DNA of 64,000 nt from Puffinus mauretanicus. Taxonomy: Eukaryota; Chordata; Aves; Procellariiformes; Procellariidae. The DNA lies in contig JAJKFH010002364.1 of assembly GCA_023333565.1 (NCBI GenBank), forward strand, positions 496,001 through 560,000. Reading direction: 5' to 3'. Positions 1 through 15,000 of the stretch are shown in pieces. The position numbers and the translations under genes are program-made. How positions within the stretch are numbered: the stretch's first letter is position 1; each line of letters starts with the position of its first letter. The notes under the pieces are model-generated. The model was given only the letters and a program-made list of their open reading frames with translations. It was not told the origin of the DNA and did no database searches.

Positions 1-3000
1 GCGTTAATGACAGCCTTAGGACTACAAAAATTATCAATACCTTTTCAGATCAAAAAGGCTATGTACTATTTTCATTTCCATTTAAGGTTTGATTATGTTT
101 TATACCACAAGTCAGACTTGAAACCCCACAAGAACATATCACAATAGATTTCCTATTTAAGACATTTACAAAAATTAAAACTCAGTCTATTAATAGACAT
201 AGAACTAACACTACTAACAAGCTGCTGCTACAGAAATCATATTTATAAACATCCATTACTTACAGAGCATTCATAAGCTAAACTAAACCTTTTATATAAG
301 CGTGGTCAAAAAAATCTTGGCTTACGGCCTATCTACATTACTACATCACTAGCTGGTGCACTTGTTGCCACAGAGCTGCTGTTCTGACACATTTTGCAAA
401 GGAGGAGGGAAGCACCAGTTGCAAGCCCAACGGAGTACGCAGAAGTGACACAGTGATCTCGATACAGATATAAATGGGCTGAGTCTCTTCACTCTCATTA
501 CACAGCAGTCTCATTACAAGGCACTTGCTGTACAAAGGGACTAGTTAAAGGCTTCACAATCAGGTCCAAAAGTGTAATACTTTTTTTTTTTCTTCTTACA
601 ATGGATATTCCCAAATCCTGTTAGAGAAAATGTATGCATATCAGGTACTAACTATATTTTAAAGTATGAAAACCTGAGTATTATTCACTTTTCCCTGTGC
701 AAGCACCTTCTCTAGTTACCAGAAGCATATCAGGCAGTAGTAGGAGACAACTTGCATCACCTCAAAGGGCAAACTGGATAGCTGTAACAACCAAAATGTA
801 GACGTGTTTCACAAATGCCCAGCACAATATCCCATTACCGTAAGCACATAAGCATTCTATATTAAACTGCTAGCATCATCTGTTGGTGGAGCTTCAAAAC
901 TGCAGCAATTATTTTTAAGTAAACATACAGAGAGCTAAGAAAAGAATTGCAATTATCTGGTGAAAACAGCTGAGTTTTTGAATTAGCTACGGATCTGTAT
1001 TATGCATTTAAAAGGGAAAACAGGACCACTTTGTATTAAAAACATTCTAATACTCAAGTTGAATTTGTACCCTATTGCCGTTTAATAACTGTGCCATTTT
1101 TGTACTCTAAGCAATTGCATTAGAGGCACTATCAACACCAACCAGTGTTCACACCAATGCTAAAATACCAGCAGTGTAACAGAGAAAGAGATGCAGCACT
1201 TACACTTCAGGGTGGTTTTTTGGGGTTTTGTTACTATTTTTCTTTTTAAATACTTCATATGCCATTTCATATAAATCCAAAGCATTAAGCAATTCCACTC
1301 AAAATAAAAGATTAAAAGCAATTTCAGCAAGACTAGGAAACCTACATGGAAAATAATATCCTCACCCGTTTATTGTTGATTTTACCACTTGGTAACGCGG
1401 TTGTTTTGAACTCAGTGTGAATACAATTTTAAGTTTTGCAGAAAATCACACACCTCTAATTTTTCACACGTATCAAACACATTTAAAGTTTAAAATTTGG
1501 GTGCCTTGACTTGCTCCTCTTAATGTCTCTTTAGAGATGTCCATTGTCACTGATCCGATAGAGTCCAACTCAGTCTCTCAAGTCAGGTGACATACAAATT
1601 CAAAAGGTGTAGATTTCTCAAAGACGGTCTTCTCTGTAGTGCATTGTGCTAGTGCATTCAACCAGTGTGTCAGTATTCAACCATATAAGCTTGGGTTGTT
1701 TTTGTTTTTTGTAGGTTTTTTTTTTTTTAACTACACAATACAGAAATATAATTTTACATGTAGCTTCGCATGCCTTATGGCTGCTTGCCCTACTATAGGA
1801 CAGTGCAATAAATACAAATATATGCACACTAAAAAAGATTTAACTGCCATGATCTACATCTCGTTTATGAGTACAAATTTACCTAGTCAACGATATGACA
1901 AATTTAGCAGAAAAAGTGGCAATGGCAGTAATAGTCTACTACAAAAACAAGGCTAGAAGCAAAGTGTTCTCAAGCTACAGAAAACTTGCTACTTCCTAAT
2001 ATATGATGTAGGGCCCAGTTCTGCCAAATGCAGAGTCGTGATCAGTAGATTGCATCAGAACATGCTTTTCCCCGATTTAACAATGAATAATTCTACAATT
2101 TATTTGGTTTTGATAACTGTTTATAAATAGCACACTATAATGACTATTAAACTATACAGCAACATGACATTTATAGCCTAATCCTGAATACAAAGTTCAA
2201 AGAACATGACTACAAAGGCCAGAGAGCAAATGTCATCGACTAAAAGCATTTCCACTTCAGAATTTATTGAATGTTCTCTTACACAAACACTTCTCAATCG
2301 TGAAACCGAAAGAACAGGATTTCCTATTCCCCTCTCTGCTCCAGTAGTAATTTAGCCGCACATCACCCTTATAAATTAGTGATGGATTTTAACAGGTAGC
2401 CCCTTGGGGCTATATATTTTATATACTTTATATATACGCACATTTACTTTGAATTCTATGTAAAAGTTGAAAAAATGTTTGAAAGAAAAACGCAGAATAT
2501 ATCACAGCTTTTTCAGCAAAAAAAAAAAAATACAAATTAGTTTTATAGCCACTATTCAATTTATCAAACTTTTTTTTTTCTGAAGTATTTACCTTTAATT
2601 ATGTACACGTTACAGGAAATAAAACTTTTTCCACAAACATTCTCTAAGGTGACAGTTATCAATAGAATGACAGAATAATAGCAGGAAGAATATTAAACAA
2701 ATGGGGGTGATCAATTTCTGCTTTTAAAAAGTAAAAAGTCACCATATAATTAAGTACAAAAACCTGCATTGAATGACAACTGCTGGTGTAGTAACTTGAT
2801 CAGGTATGGAGACCAAGAGTATAGTAAAGCCCTATGGTAATAATATTTCTGTAGCATTTCCACTTGGTATGTATATACTAAATGTTGGCAAAGTTTCTGT
2901 AGCATTAGCTTATACAAACATAGGAGTCCTCAGTCTGCTGCATAAAACGGAACAAGTGTGTTTTAATTCTCCTGAAATGCACCTGAAATCCAGAGTGTCA

Positions 3001-3028
3001 CTTACAAACTGCATAATGAAACTTCTCT
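1..3028 (-). other. RMND5A: RMND5A 3' UTR and/or downstream sequence
   Basis: This AT-rich stretch follows the RMND5A stop codon on the minus strand. It holds no convincing coding frame; the open frames here are short and unlike any protein I know. Minus-strand AATAAA hexamers (TTTATT on the plus strand) lie at 2263-2268, 2099-2104 and 1369-1374, so several polyadenylation sites are possible. T-runs occur near 580, 1711 and 2570. The real 3' end cannot be placed from sequence alone and may lie beyond position 1. Confidence 0.55.
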
Positions 3029-3092
3029 TCAGAAAAATATCTGTTTGGCATCTCCAGGACTTTGTTCCATCGGACAATAGGGGCATTTTAAT
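3029..3092 (-). CDS. RMND5A: RMND5A coding exon 9 (RING end and stop)
   Basis: Completes Lys371, then encodes [20 protein letters not shown] and the TGA stop at 3031-3029. CPYC supplies the last two RING cysteines (C374, C377). The acceptor is TTTTGTCCCCAG. Confidence 0.94.
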
Positions 3093-6000
3093 CTGGGGAC
3101 AAAAGACAACGTGTTAGAATCGCGGCAATGTGCGACAACTGGGCATTAAGCTTTTTCACCCGTTACAAAGGTATCGAGTTTGCTATCGAGTGATAGTCCT
3201 TCCTCTTTTTTTCCCCTCTAGCATGAAACAAACGTACTCTTAAGCCATAATGCTTTACTTGGCTGTATAAAAGTCACCTTTAGCTGAGAGAGACCTTATC
3301 ACGCTTTTTCTTCTAATTATATTCTTTCTCACCTTTCACCCACACACCCCTGAATTATTAAATACCAAGAAATTACTCTTCATGATTAATCTATTATCTC
3401 TACTTCTGGATTAGTTTGTTGCATTTTAATTATTTTAAATAGGCTGGTAGCTTTCACTTTGACTGCCTCAGCATCCAGTGCGTTTTATTCTCTGGTTCCC
3501 AAAATGCTGTGATTTTTAGAACCCACTTAGATCAGCTCCTGCAGGCAATGACTAAACAGGTCAGCCTGGCCTCCCTGCTGAGGTCTCCACTGATACAATT
3601 CCACCTCCTTACAATATTTCTTCTAGCACTGATCCATTTTTCCTCATCTCTAAGTTTGGGCCTTTCACACACACCCCACCCCACCCCCCTGAGTTAATAT
3701 TGTCAGAGCTGTGCTGTCACTAAAGCTGATCAATGAAAGCATCAGGAATGAGTGATGGGGGACAGGAATAGCGTAGCAGCAAGTTTACTGGCTTAAAATG
3801 GCTAGTCACCCATGAAGGCATACCTTTAGGCTTTTCTAACAGGGCAAAGAATGCAAGCATCACTTGACATTTCCATTCATAGCGTCACTTATTTTCACAC
3901 TGGATTTTGCAAAACAACTTACGGCTCTAAATTAAGCTGACAGCCTCCACGGAAGCTGCATATATTAAATCCAAATTACCACTGGTTCTTCCTCAAGGAA
4001 ATCTGTACAGCTCGCTCTCTCCCATTTCCTCCTTCCCAAAAGCGTGTAGGTACCCCACTGATATCTAAGAAGGGGTATTTCCACAGTGATAATTCAACTA
4101 CCTGCTCAATTCCTAAGCCATATTTCCCCAGAGGTTTAATTTTATTCTTTAAGGGATGTTTCATGCATTACTAACCTTGCTCCCAATGAAAAACTGTGTG
4201 TGTAAAAGCCTCCATTTTGAATTTAAGACAACACAACAGTACTTACAACTTGGAAAATTACTCTGTTCATTGCATTCCTTCATATAATCTCACTTTCTAC
4301 AACATCAGAGGGTTTATTATGCTTTTCTCCAGCGCATCAACCCGGCTTATCTGGCTTCTAAGTCATTCTCTAAGATTAACAAGCTTCCACCAATTATGTA
4401 ATTATGGACTCAGTTTTCCCGAAACACAGTATTCTAGTCTTAAGATTTGTCCTTGTCTATATGTTGCTTGAAATAAAAGAATGGTACTTACTTGCTGCCA
4501 TTAAACATTTTATTCAAAGCATCTCTTGATATAATATGACCGCAGACTAATTTCATAGGTGGATTATTATCTGTTGTTTGCTGACGAAGAATGGGACAGG
4601 CAAATATTGAATGATACCAGCACTTTTTACCGAGGTCCACTTCAATCTGTGAAAGAAATTAACATAACAATTTATGATGGGAAACTTCATTTCCAGATAA
4701 TTATCCCTTTAGGTCATGGCCCGTACTTAACGGATTTCACAATTCAGCTGTGAAGGCAGTAAAATCCATTGTGTGGATGCCTGACAATTTCCCAGCCAAA
4801 AATTCTTAATTGTGATCTTAAAATGATGATTTATGTTGCTTCTCCCCTCAACAAAGCAGAGTATTCTGCCAAGGGACCGGTGCATATTATAGTGCAGATC
4901 TATGCCCTGGCAGGAAAACTGAGCTGATGACCCAACAAGACTTTCTGTATTTCCTAGCCAGCAATTTCCAAAGTGGTTTAGATGACAGACCTCAACTGGG
5001 GGGGGGAAGAAAAGAGAAAATCCTTGGATTGATTATGTTAATGTTCTGCAGCTTCTTGAAAGACTCTCCCGACACCTACATGTCACATCAATAATGAAGT
5101 GTATCAGAATCATTTATTTTCAGTACCAACACAGAAGACACTGGTACAGCACAACTCTTGCCATCAGGACCAAATGATTTCAAAAAGGGACATCTCACAG
5201 AGAAGGATGGGTCTGTGACTGCAGGAATCGATTGAGAATTGCAAAAATCACAGCTTCTGTACCTGAAGCTCCTGGCTCTGACCAGTCCTCAGTTCTGACA
5301 AGTTTCACCTTCAACAAAATCTGACAATATAGCCTTTTCACGCTACTTAATCTCTGTCTTTGCACGATGAAAATAAGGCTTCCCATCTCCTTACTGCCTT
5401 AGCAGTACACGCTAGAGACCCTTAAGTTTACAATATGCAAGGAGGCATATAAATACTATTAACTGATCTGTATCTGACAGCAATCTTTTCCCAAATGCTC
5501 CCTAGCTAATCATTCCTGTCGGGACGGCAGGGCATGAATCTGTCACGCTTGGAGGTTACACTCTCAGTGTTAAAGAAAACATAGCTGGGAGAAACTCAAG
5601 ACACGTACTTACACTATAAATTAATCTCTTACAGCTACAATCAAAGAGGCTAACTCAGTTCATGCCCAGTTTGCACAAAATAGTTTTTCTTTCCAAATCA
5701 GGAGCAGGCCACTGGAGAGCTGCACACACCTGGTAAGAGCTATAAAGGGAAATCGGGGTTTCGTAACAACTGAACTTCATTTCAACTGATACAAATGAGT
5801 TGTGCTGGAATTATAATGCACTGGATCCCCATTCAGTTCTCGTGTCCCCAGATGTAGCACTAATTCTTTCATCTCCTATCTGCCTGATAAAGAGTTAGTG
5901 CAAACCAACTCGTGGACAGAGCGCAAGCGTAGCTAGGGGAAGTTAATGTTTGTCAGTGGGATGGATTTCCTGTCCAGTTATATAGAAACATCTCGTATGT

Positions 6001-9000
6001 TCAGTGAAGGCTAAGTGGAAGGTGAGAGCATCTGTTTTTTTAAGGTCATTTGATCAAAGACGTTTTCAATGCAAAAGGGGATAACAAGTAAATGGGGGAG
6101 CAACAAACAAAACTGAGAAATATAAACCTGACAGACAAACGTAATGGAGACTGTAACAAGAAACAACCTTGTCAGTCGTGCTAATTGATAGGTCGTCAAG
6201 AAACTGCAACGAAACCGGGGCTTTGCAACAGATAAGAACGCAAACCTGAGGGTCTCTGAGGAGAGGGGGTTAGTAGAACTATATAAACTGCAGGAGGAAC
6301 GTGCAGGGGATGGAGATTGGGGAGGAACAGCCAGAAAGGAGTATAAAAGGGGCCAGAAGGGTCATGCCAGTATTTGAGGGGCCATGAACATGCATTTGCT
6401 CATGAATCTAGAGTGGTGCGTGTGTGCTCTCACCAGCGTACGTCAACCTTTACCAGCCAAAGAGGAGGAAGGGATCTTGGCTGTCTATACTTATGTTTTA
6501 TGCAAGTCCTGTATGTGGGTGCTGTTGAAGGCAGCGCCTTGTCTGCGGCAGCCTGTCTAGCCGGTCATATCGGTGTCCTTTGTGTGTGTGCGTGGGTAGG
6601 TGTCTGCGGTTCATGCTCAGCTTCGCTACTGGTTGAACCTACAAATGCGAAACCACCAGCCACGTCCATCAGCCTGGGACAAGACTCTGAGGTCTCTGTA
6701 CAGAAGTAGGAAGTCCCAAGCCCAGGAGCTGCTGGAGGTGTTGGCCATGTGTGACATCCCTTAATATTCAGCACAGAAAAAACCCGAAAACAACATTCAA
6801 CATCAGAAATCTGCCCTGGGATAGCTTAGCATCAACTCACCGGTAGCTCATCCTTCTGGTTCCAAACACCTGTGCACTGCCTTTGTTCAATAACTGCCTT
6901 GATATTAATTAGAGCTGGTAATGCTACACAACCTGCTGAAAAACTGCGGAAAAAAGAAATGTTAACACAGGGTGCCTATTAGGAAACCAGCATTTTTCAT
7001 ATTTCTACTTTAAAGGTTAGCTGGGACACAAGAGTGTCATTCAGTTATTGTCTGTACTTCTAAGCTCCCTCCAAGTACAACAAGCAAGAGTTTTGGGGCA
7101 GGTTAGCAGTTACCCTGCATCTTCGGCTAGGGCCCTCACGTACTACATTCTGGACTGAAAACAACAGTTAATCCCTGCTCTGAGTCTTATAATGAATCAG
7201 TTTTCTATACCACCTACTTTGATTTTGATCTGTACAGAAGGAAGACATCATGTTAGCTTATACAGGTAGTTGCTCTCAACTATGGAAGAGTACATGCAGC
7301 CTAAGAGTTTTCATGTAACCCACACGTACACACAACCCATAATCCTTTAATTATTTGTAATTATCATACAAAGAAACATGTCTTTCCACCTTCACCTTAA
7401 ATCAAGAAAACAAATGTAGAAAAAACAAAGGAAGGCAAGTGAAGGAAGGAAACCACAGCCTGTAACAAGAATGGCAGTATACAACTGACCAAAGCCCGTG
7501 CCCCAACAGTTCAGCCTGCTCTGGGAGTTACCCATTACCAGAACTTGCCACGTTATTTTCAAATATCTCACTATGTTACAAAAGAAAGTATGACACCGAG
7601 TTTCCACAAATTAACAGATGTTTTGATGGATTTAAGTCTAATTACAGTACCATAGGCCTGGAAATCAGCAGCAACAGAAAAAGCATTTGACCTTGGTATT
7701 AGCCTGCTCTGTTTCTTTGGCAGATTATTTTACTATTTGTGCAAGTTTTATTCCTCTCCCCTGTGCCCCTCCAGACACTTGTTTTTGTTTCTGCAGCAAC
7801 ATTTTGGCTAGTTTACTTGGGAGGGATGCGCCTGAAACCTATGGATCTCTTGCCTAAGCTTAAAAAAAAAAAAAAAATTAAAAAAAAAAATCATATCCCT
7901 CACCTCTGACTGGTCAGTTTAATCCTTACACTTTGCTTTTTGGTTATTTCAGCCCTGAGTGTGACTTGTGTTAACCCCTGTGGAAAGTTTAGACAAATAG
8001 TATTTGTAGAAATAAAAGCATTACTGCTTTAACGGTTCTGTATGAAAACACCTCTGGAAGAGCCCTTTAAGAGTATAACAACTCAAGTAAATAGTAAATT
8101 CAAACAGTGTCCTGTAGTCCTTCAAGACCCTGAACCACGACCTCCTTAGTACAACAAGAGTTTTGCCACTGACTCCACACAGTAACTCAGACCATGAGGC
8201 CTGTACAGGATTAGATACACACTGGAGAAACCAATCAGCCTTCAAGAAAAAGTGACCGCTACCCATGTTCTAGAAAGCAATATATTTTATAGCAGGGACT
8301 TAACTTCAAGCTGGTTTAATTTCTACAGGATTTGCAGCGCTCAAAGGTCACACCGGTTTAAGACAGTAATTTATGACAAGAGTATCAATACCACCTATAC
8401 AGTAAATACATTTCAGTGCAATCGATTTCACACCAGGCACAAAGCAAGTGTCCAACCAATCCAAACATCAATAACAGGGATTTTCCACTTCACCAAAAAT
8501 CTCTTGGCCATTTGCACTGAAAACCATATTACAGCATCAGTGCATGAGCAATTAAAATGTAAAGGACTGCTAGTAATTTGACTGAAAGAGGAAAAAGATG
8601 AAAACCAAAAACCAGAGATAGAAGTTTCAGATATCTATAAAACCCTCAAACTAAAACTCGTAACGTTTATTGTAGAAAGACAATTAATCTAAAAGTGCGC
8701 CCTTTGTCGCTTCTGTTGTATTTTGTGATAGAGGTGCAAACACATGCAGAAGGCTTGACAATTTTAACAGCTCTAAACTAAGCACAGAACTCTAATAATA
8801 GTAACATGCAAACAGTAAATAAAAAAAAGCTAAAACAAATTTAAAAAAAAAAAAAGAAGAGGTAGCAAAGCTTCTGCTAAGTACCAAATCTAGCCCAGAA
8901 AGATACATATAATTTATTTTTTATTTAATGTCTGAAATGAAAATGAGAACATCAGGCGAGTATATTGGGGGAACTGGAATCCAAAGGCTAAATAGCAGCT

Positions 9001-12000
9001 AATATGTTTTATCTTCAGAGAAGCTAGAAGGAGATTAGGTTGGTTTTTCTTCACATTTCCAACAGCCTCCTACAGATTTGCATTTTGTCAGATTAGCTAC
9101 TGAGCTTGAAAGTGCCTCTTTTTTCTTTGCAAATGAGGTCCAGCAAATAATTTGGAAATTTTAGCAGCTGAAATCACAAAATAACTCTTAAGCATTCTTC
9201 TAAGGAGAAGACAGGTAAAGTAATGTGTGGATTAAAAACCAAGATCATCAATTGCTGACAGAATCATGGCCAGAGTTTTGGGGGTTTTTGCAGTTAAACA
9301 GCAGGGACAGTTTTCACACATTTGCTGTGGGAATAATTGGCTGATTGCCATCCTCATCTTTCCCACTGATGTCTAAACTACGGAAGCCAAATTCCATCCA
9401 TGAATGCTTCCTCTTGAGCTGCAAAGGTGCAGGGTAAAGCACAGCACACCTTGTTAGAGCTAATTGTAACCATACTCTTTATTTAATACAAGCTAGATGA
9501 GACTAGTTCTCAAAAGCCGTTTCTTTGGTCCTCAACAAGAAATAGAAACCAAAACACTATGTACCTGGTCTTAAAAGCAAATGAAAACCAGCATACCTAA
9601 CACTGAGAGGTGATTCAACTGAAAGTCCCAGAAGAGCACAGGCATCTCTTGTAAAGATGTCACAGATGTCCGCCCACTGGTTTGCATCTAATAGATGAAC
9701 GTACGGAGAGTTCTCTATACCTTGCCGCAGGTATACCAGGCTGCCCATCAAAACCTGAATATCTGTGAGGGACCAGGAACAGTTAGTTATTTTATACTAC
9801 AAATAAAATCCAGTGTCTACAGTTTTAGCTTTTACATGGAAAATGGGCAGATACACCAAATCAAAAATACACATCCTCACCTCTACAAAATACAATTAAA
9901 GCCATCACAGAACAGACGTCAACAGCTACAAGAGCTCCAGTTCACTATGGATAGACTGGGGGGTCGTTTGTCCCTCTACAAGCACGACATGCTGCCTATT
10001 AATTTGCTTCAAACAGGTTTACTTTTTTGTACGTTTTCTGACACACAGAGTCCCCTAAAAATTAGGCTTTACTGGATTCAGTTTCAGATGGTTCACTTAA
10101 CTCACATATTCTTCATTTTTCAAAAGTTTTATTTCTCTTTGTATTACCCCACGCAGCAGAAAATAACAGATGACTATTCCAAGAACATTTCTGTGCATTT
10201 TTAACACTTTACCCTGGCAGCAGTCCTATTCTAATCTACATATTATTTAAAGAATCAAAACCCTTAAATTTAAGCAAATGTGCAGACATATTAAAATATA
10301 ATTTTGTGCCCTCTTCAAAAAAAGGAGAAAAAAAAAAAAAGAGGAGTTAATTCAAATTGTAAGGATTCAGGTTATACATGTTAAATACAAAAATAAGAAG
10401 CCTCTAACAAAATGAAAATAATAGAGTAAAACACGTTTGGAACATGATTTATATTTTATTACAAGGTGCCACATCCAAGTGCTTTAAATCCCCTTAATGT
10501 GACCAAAAACTTACCTTTCTGATGATTTAGGGCAAACGGCTGGAAGTTTTTCGCATACTGAAGTGCTTCTCTTTGATTTGCTGTTCCACCCATCAATAAA
10601 CTAATGAAATATAATCTGTGTAGTTTAAATTCCAACGAACTATTCTGTGCCATAAGCATTTCTCTGTTGGATACCGCCCACCTAGAAGAAACGAGGTACA
10701 ATGGGACACGACACAAGAGTAATTGAATGTCAGCCTACACCATATGAAATTATTACAATTATCAAACACCTATTTCAAGGAGAATATGACTGTTCCCTGA
10801 ACTTCTATGAGTTTACACGGAGAACAGAAAATGGCAAGACTCTCTACAAGTAACAGAGCTACACAGGGCACACAACTTGTGAACGACGGTACTTCTGGCA
10901 CTGCTGCACAGGTTAACCTCTGCAAAATTCAACACTCACAGGCAAGACTGAATTAGGCATAACATAAGGTAGAAATAGCTAAAATCTACTGTATTTTGAT
11001 TAATAGCACTCTGTTACTGAATCTTAACAATTGAAGATAGTCTTCAGCTGCATGTTGAAGAAGTTTGACCAAGCCTTTCAAGACATATTTTCCATCTTCC
11101 TCATTCCTCAAACATTTTTTTTAAGCCACTATGTTTATATGCATGTGTATGTTGCCCTGGAGAGGGGAAGTGCGACTATGGAGGCCTCAAAGATAGTATC
11201 AAGACCCTACAATGCGGGATAGGAGAGAGGGGAGGGAAAATCAGTTTAAATATCATAGAATCATTTAGGTTGTACTTTACCCTGCTTAAACTTTGCTTTC
11301 TGTGTTATTTTCAACTTGGGCAATAAAAATATTTCTCTTTTTCTGGGTCTCATTCACCATGACAACACTAATGTTTGGCTCCCAAATAACATGAAGAATT
11401 CCTAAACACACACCAAGTAAAATGAACTGGAATTTTTAAAGCATTTCATAAAAATTTATTTTATTATTTAGATTTTATCCATCCCTCTCATTTTTTTGTG
11501 GGCTGGTTTTTTTTTCCTTAATTCAATTTAGTCAGGCCTAAATCAATCCAATCTTTCTCTTAAGAACTTCAAGTTTCAATGTTCTTCAGTACATCTGTTT
11601 CTCATTAGTGTTAATTAGTTACACTGTTTTTCACTGTGGGGGCCCCATTAAGCAAAGAGCTTTTCACTTTTCAGCAAGGAAGTGAGGTAATCTCTGCTCC
11701 TTAAAAAGAAGGGGTATGCGAGGCTTCTGTTCTTTTCAACCAATACTAAAATAAGAAAATTAAGCATTCTTACAGTACTGGTAAAGCTTTCAAGGCAAGA
11801 GAGCCTTCTGCATTAAGATGTAGCGTTAATGCTCAAGTACCTACTGTCCATTTGTTGTGGTGAAAGTGTCAGGAGTCTGACTTTATTGGCAAGGCTTTGT
11901 AATGACATCAGTAACCTTTCAGTAGGAAACAGTGAAAAATGTAGCCTTTGAACTAAGAAAAAGCTCTACTGTTCCTAACTTCAAGCAGCTTCAGATAAGC

Positions 12001-15000
12001 AGCCTCAGAGGACTGTCAACACTAATCTCCACCAGGAGGGTGGCTAACCATGTTATTTGGTTTTTTGATTTTGTTTGGTTTTCTTGTTTGGAGGGGGTTT
12101 TTTTTGTTGTGGTTGTTTTGGGTTTTTTTGGTTTTTTTTTTTTGTTTGGGTTTTTTTTGTGTTTTTTTTTGTTCTTGTTTGGTTTTTAGGTTTTGGTTTT
12201 GTTTGGGTTTTTTGTTTTGTTTGGGTTTTTTTGGGGGGCGGGGGGGTATGATCAGTGTCCACTGTTTAAGGCAGGTATAGTGGCAATAAAGCTCACTCCC
12301 AACCAAGAAAACAAGAGCATGAAGTTAACAACCATAGACCAAGAAGCAGCTGAAAGACAAAAAACTATTATCAATAAACAGTAAGACTAGTTCCAGTCCA
12401 CAGTCACATTAATGAGATATTAATCTGTATTGCATCAAAAGGGAGGCATCAGAAGAGCCTCCATCCTCTCACTGCCAATATTCACAGCCACATGACGGTA
12501 CTTCATCTTGCTGAGATTGAGTCTATTTTTCCAAATTAGCTTTTAGGCAGGCTTTCCATTTTTAGCTCTTTGAGTGGCTGCACAGATTTGTATCAGAAGA
12601 AAGCAGCCACAGAAGCAAGGCCTGAGGTGTTTGGTCTAGAACGCACTGTTCCTATTTCTAATAGAAAGACAAAAAACCAACAAGTGAGGTTTAAAACATT
12701 CAACACACACACACTCTCTACCACCATCCAAAATCATTAGTAATCACAACACCTATCTTACTACCTCCTCTCAAAACGATACTTTCAGTGTGTTTTTACT
12801 TCTGAGACTCAAATCCATCTGAACTTTTTAAAGTTTACAGTATACTATTCAAGCCACAGGTACACAGAGCTCTCTTCTAGCTCCCACATGGGATTTAGTT
12901 AAAATTAATTTCACAACGTCTAGCAAAGATTAAATTAAGTTCAAACCATACCCCAAAGGTCACAGCAAATACCAGGACCTGTCCACCTTGCTGCTTTACA
13001 GACATAAGAGAAGACAGTATCTCTTCCCCAGGAGATTACAATCAAAAGCTTTGAACCTGCAAGTCATTCCCACCAGAACTTCACAGAGACCCACCTGGGC
13101 TCAGAAGGGCCAGAATCCACCTAGAAAGAACCTATGGATTTTCCTCCCCCATCACCAAATTACAATGAGAAAAGTCACTGGAAATTAATGGGATCCTGCA
13201 GAGGTACAGACATTACATGGCTTAGGGTGCAGGGCCAGACTGGGCATCTACGAAGTCAAGTTGCACACCCCACAAAAAAAGAAAAATGTTATGGCCAGTC
13301 ATACTAAATTTAATTGTGAAGTGTAGTATTTTTAAGTGTTGGAATTTGTATTAGTAAGAAAATCTGAAAAAACTACAATAAGGGTCTTTTTTTTTTTTTT
13401 AAATCAGATACGAATACTAACTTCTATCACCACAGCAGGGCTTTGAAAGTCTTTTCGAAGTGTCATTAATCTGACAACTCCCTTTCGATAGCAGTGGCCA
13501 GGAGCCACCCATGTTTGCTTCGTTTACAACACTGAGTTAAGCCGAGCACCAACTGCAGAGCACTGGCAGAGCCAGAGAGACTGGTTATTGTTTTCATCTC
13601 AACCTTTTGCATGGGTAAACCCTGCTATACTCCCCTTCCTGGTTCATGATACTGTAATTAATTACCCTTGCATAACACCTGGTTTTTGCTTCAACACCAC
13701 TGTCAGTAGCCTGGCCCTAGAACAGGCCAGTTTGGGACTGCTTTTATGCACCCCTGAAGCTGTATTTATTGACGCCAATTTTAGCCATTTATTAGCTTTT
13801 TGCCCAAAGAGCACAATGCCACCCCTCCAAGCTCCTCTCACATAGAGGCTGTCCCTCCAGGAGCGGTTTCTATCCCTTCTCCTGAACACCCACGTCTGCT
13901 GGGAAATAGTATGGGAAATACATTCACTAGCATCAGCAGTTCTGCGGAATAACGGCGCATTTAAGACATCAGTTACCTCCTAAACTGTATAGTTCTGTCA
14001 CATTTTGATCGTCCTCACTAACAACCATGATTTTTACATAAGCATCACTATAAATAAGGACCCTCTGTGCCCAGCAGCAGGCAAAGAGAAGCAGATAGCT
14101 TTTGCACTGAAGAGTTTAAACAGAATAAACATTATAAACAGAAATGAGACAGGGTGGGGGAGGGAGACCAGCATACAAACTGTGCTGACAATACACCCTA
14201 TTCTCTGTTCATTCAGCTGTCTTCAGAATAAGAGTTCCTTTGAAGAAGGACCATGCCTTCTCCTTTGTTTGAAAAATATTTAACACATTACAGGAACTAC
14301 AAGATACGACTAAGTAGCAACGAGTAAGACGTAAGGCCTAGCAAACTGAAGCTAAAATGAATTTAGTGACTTCAAGTGGACGGACGTAACAGCAAGTTAC
14401 TGTTCCTCAGAGGGTATCCTTCACAACAGCTATGTTACTATTTGAACTACAAGAAATAGGCAGTGTAGCTGACAGAAAATCCTGTTTCAGTTGTAACACC
14501 AGGCATTTCAGTATTGCTTCCCTTCAATTAGCCAATTCAATAGCAATAAACCACCTGAGCTTTCCACCTGTGTAACTATAGTCAAAGACCATTGAATATT
14601 TAGGTCAAACTTTGCATGACCCAGAGGCATAATCCAAGATTTAGTTTATGAACACCACAGTTCATATCAGAGTATCCCTGCACCTAGTTTAGACCTCTGA
14701 ATTGACATACCCATGTTGGATCATGTTAAAGTGAAGAGAAAACGTTTGTTGGCATGAAAATGTATTTCACTGAATAATGCAAAAAAGGTATTTTAAACGT
14801 ATAAATTATACTCTGGAATGAAACAGAAAATTTGAATTTGCTTTGTTCCATTGTTTCTACTTTCAAAAGGTCACTTTAAAGCTATTTTATTTTTTTACTT
14901 ACTTTTGACACCAACCTAAGCTTACCAAAGCTCTCGCAACCTAAAGAAGAAAAAAACAAACAAACAAACAAAAAAAAACCCACCCGAAACATAGGCTGAG

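Noticed and set aside
1639..1956. 105-codon plus-strand frame in the RMND5A 3' region
   Set aside because: AT-rich, antisense to the UTR, starts in a T-run region and resembles no known protein.
12022..12306. Overlapping open frames on both strands of the T/G tract
   Set aside because: Pure low-complexity translations (Phe/Gly or Lys/Gln/Pro) caused by the repeat.
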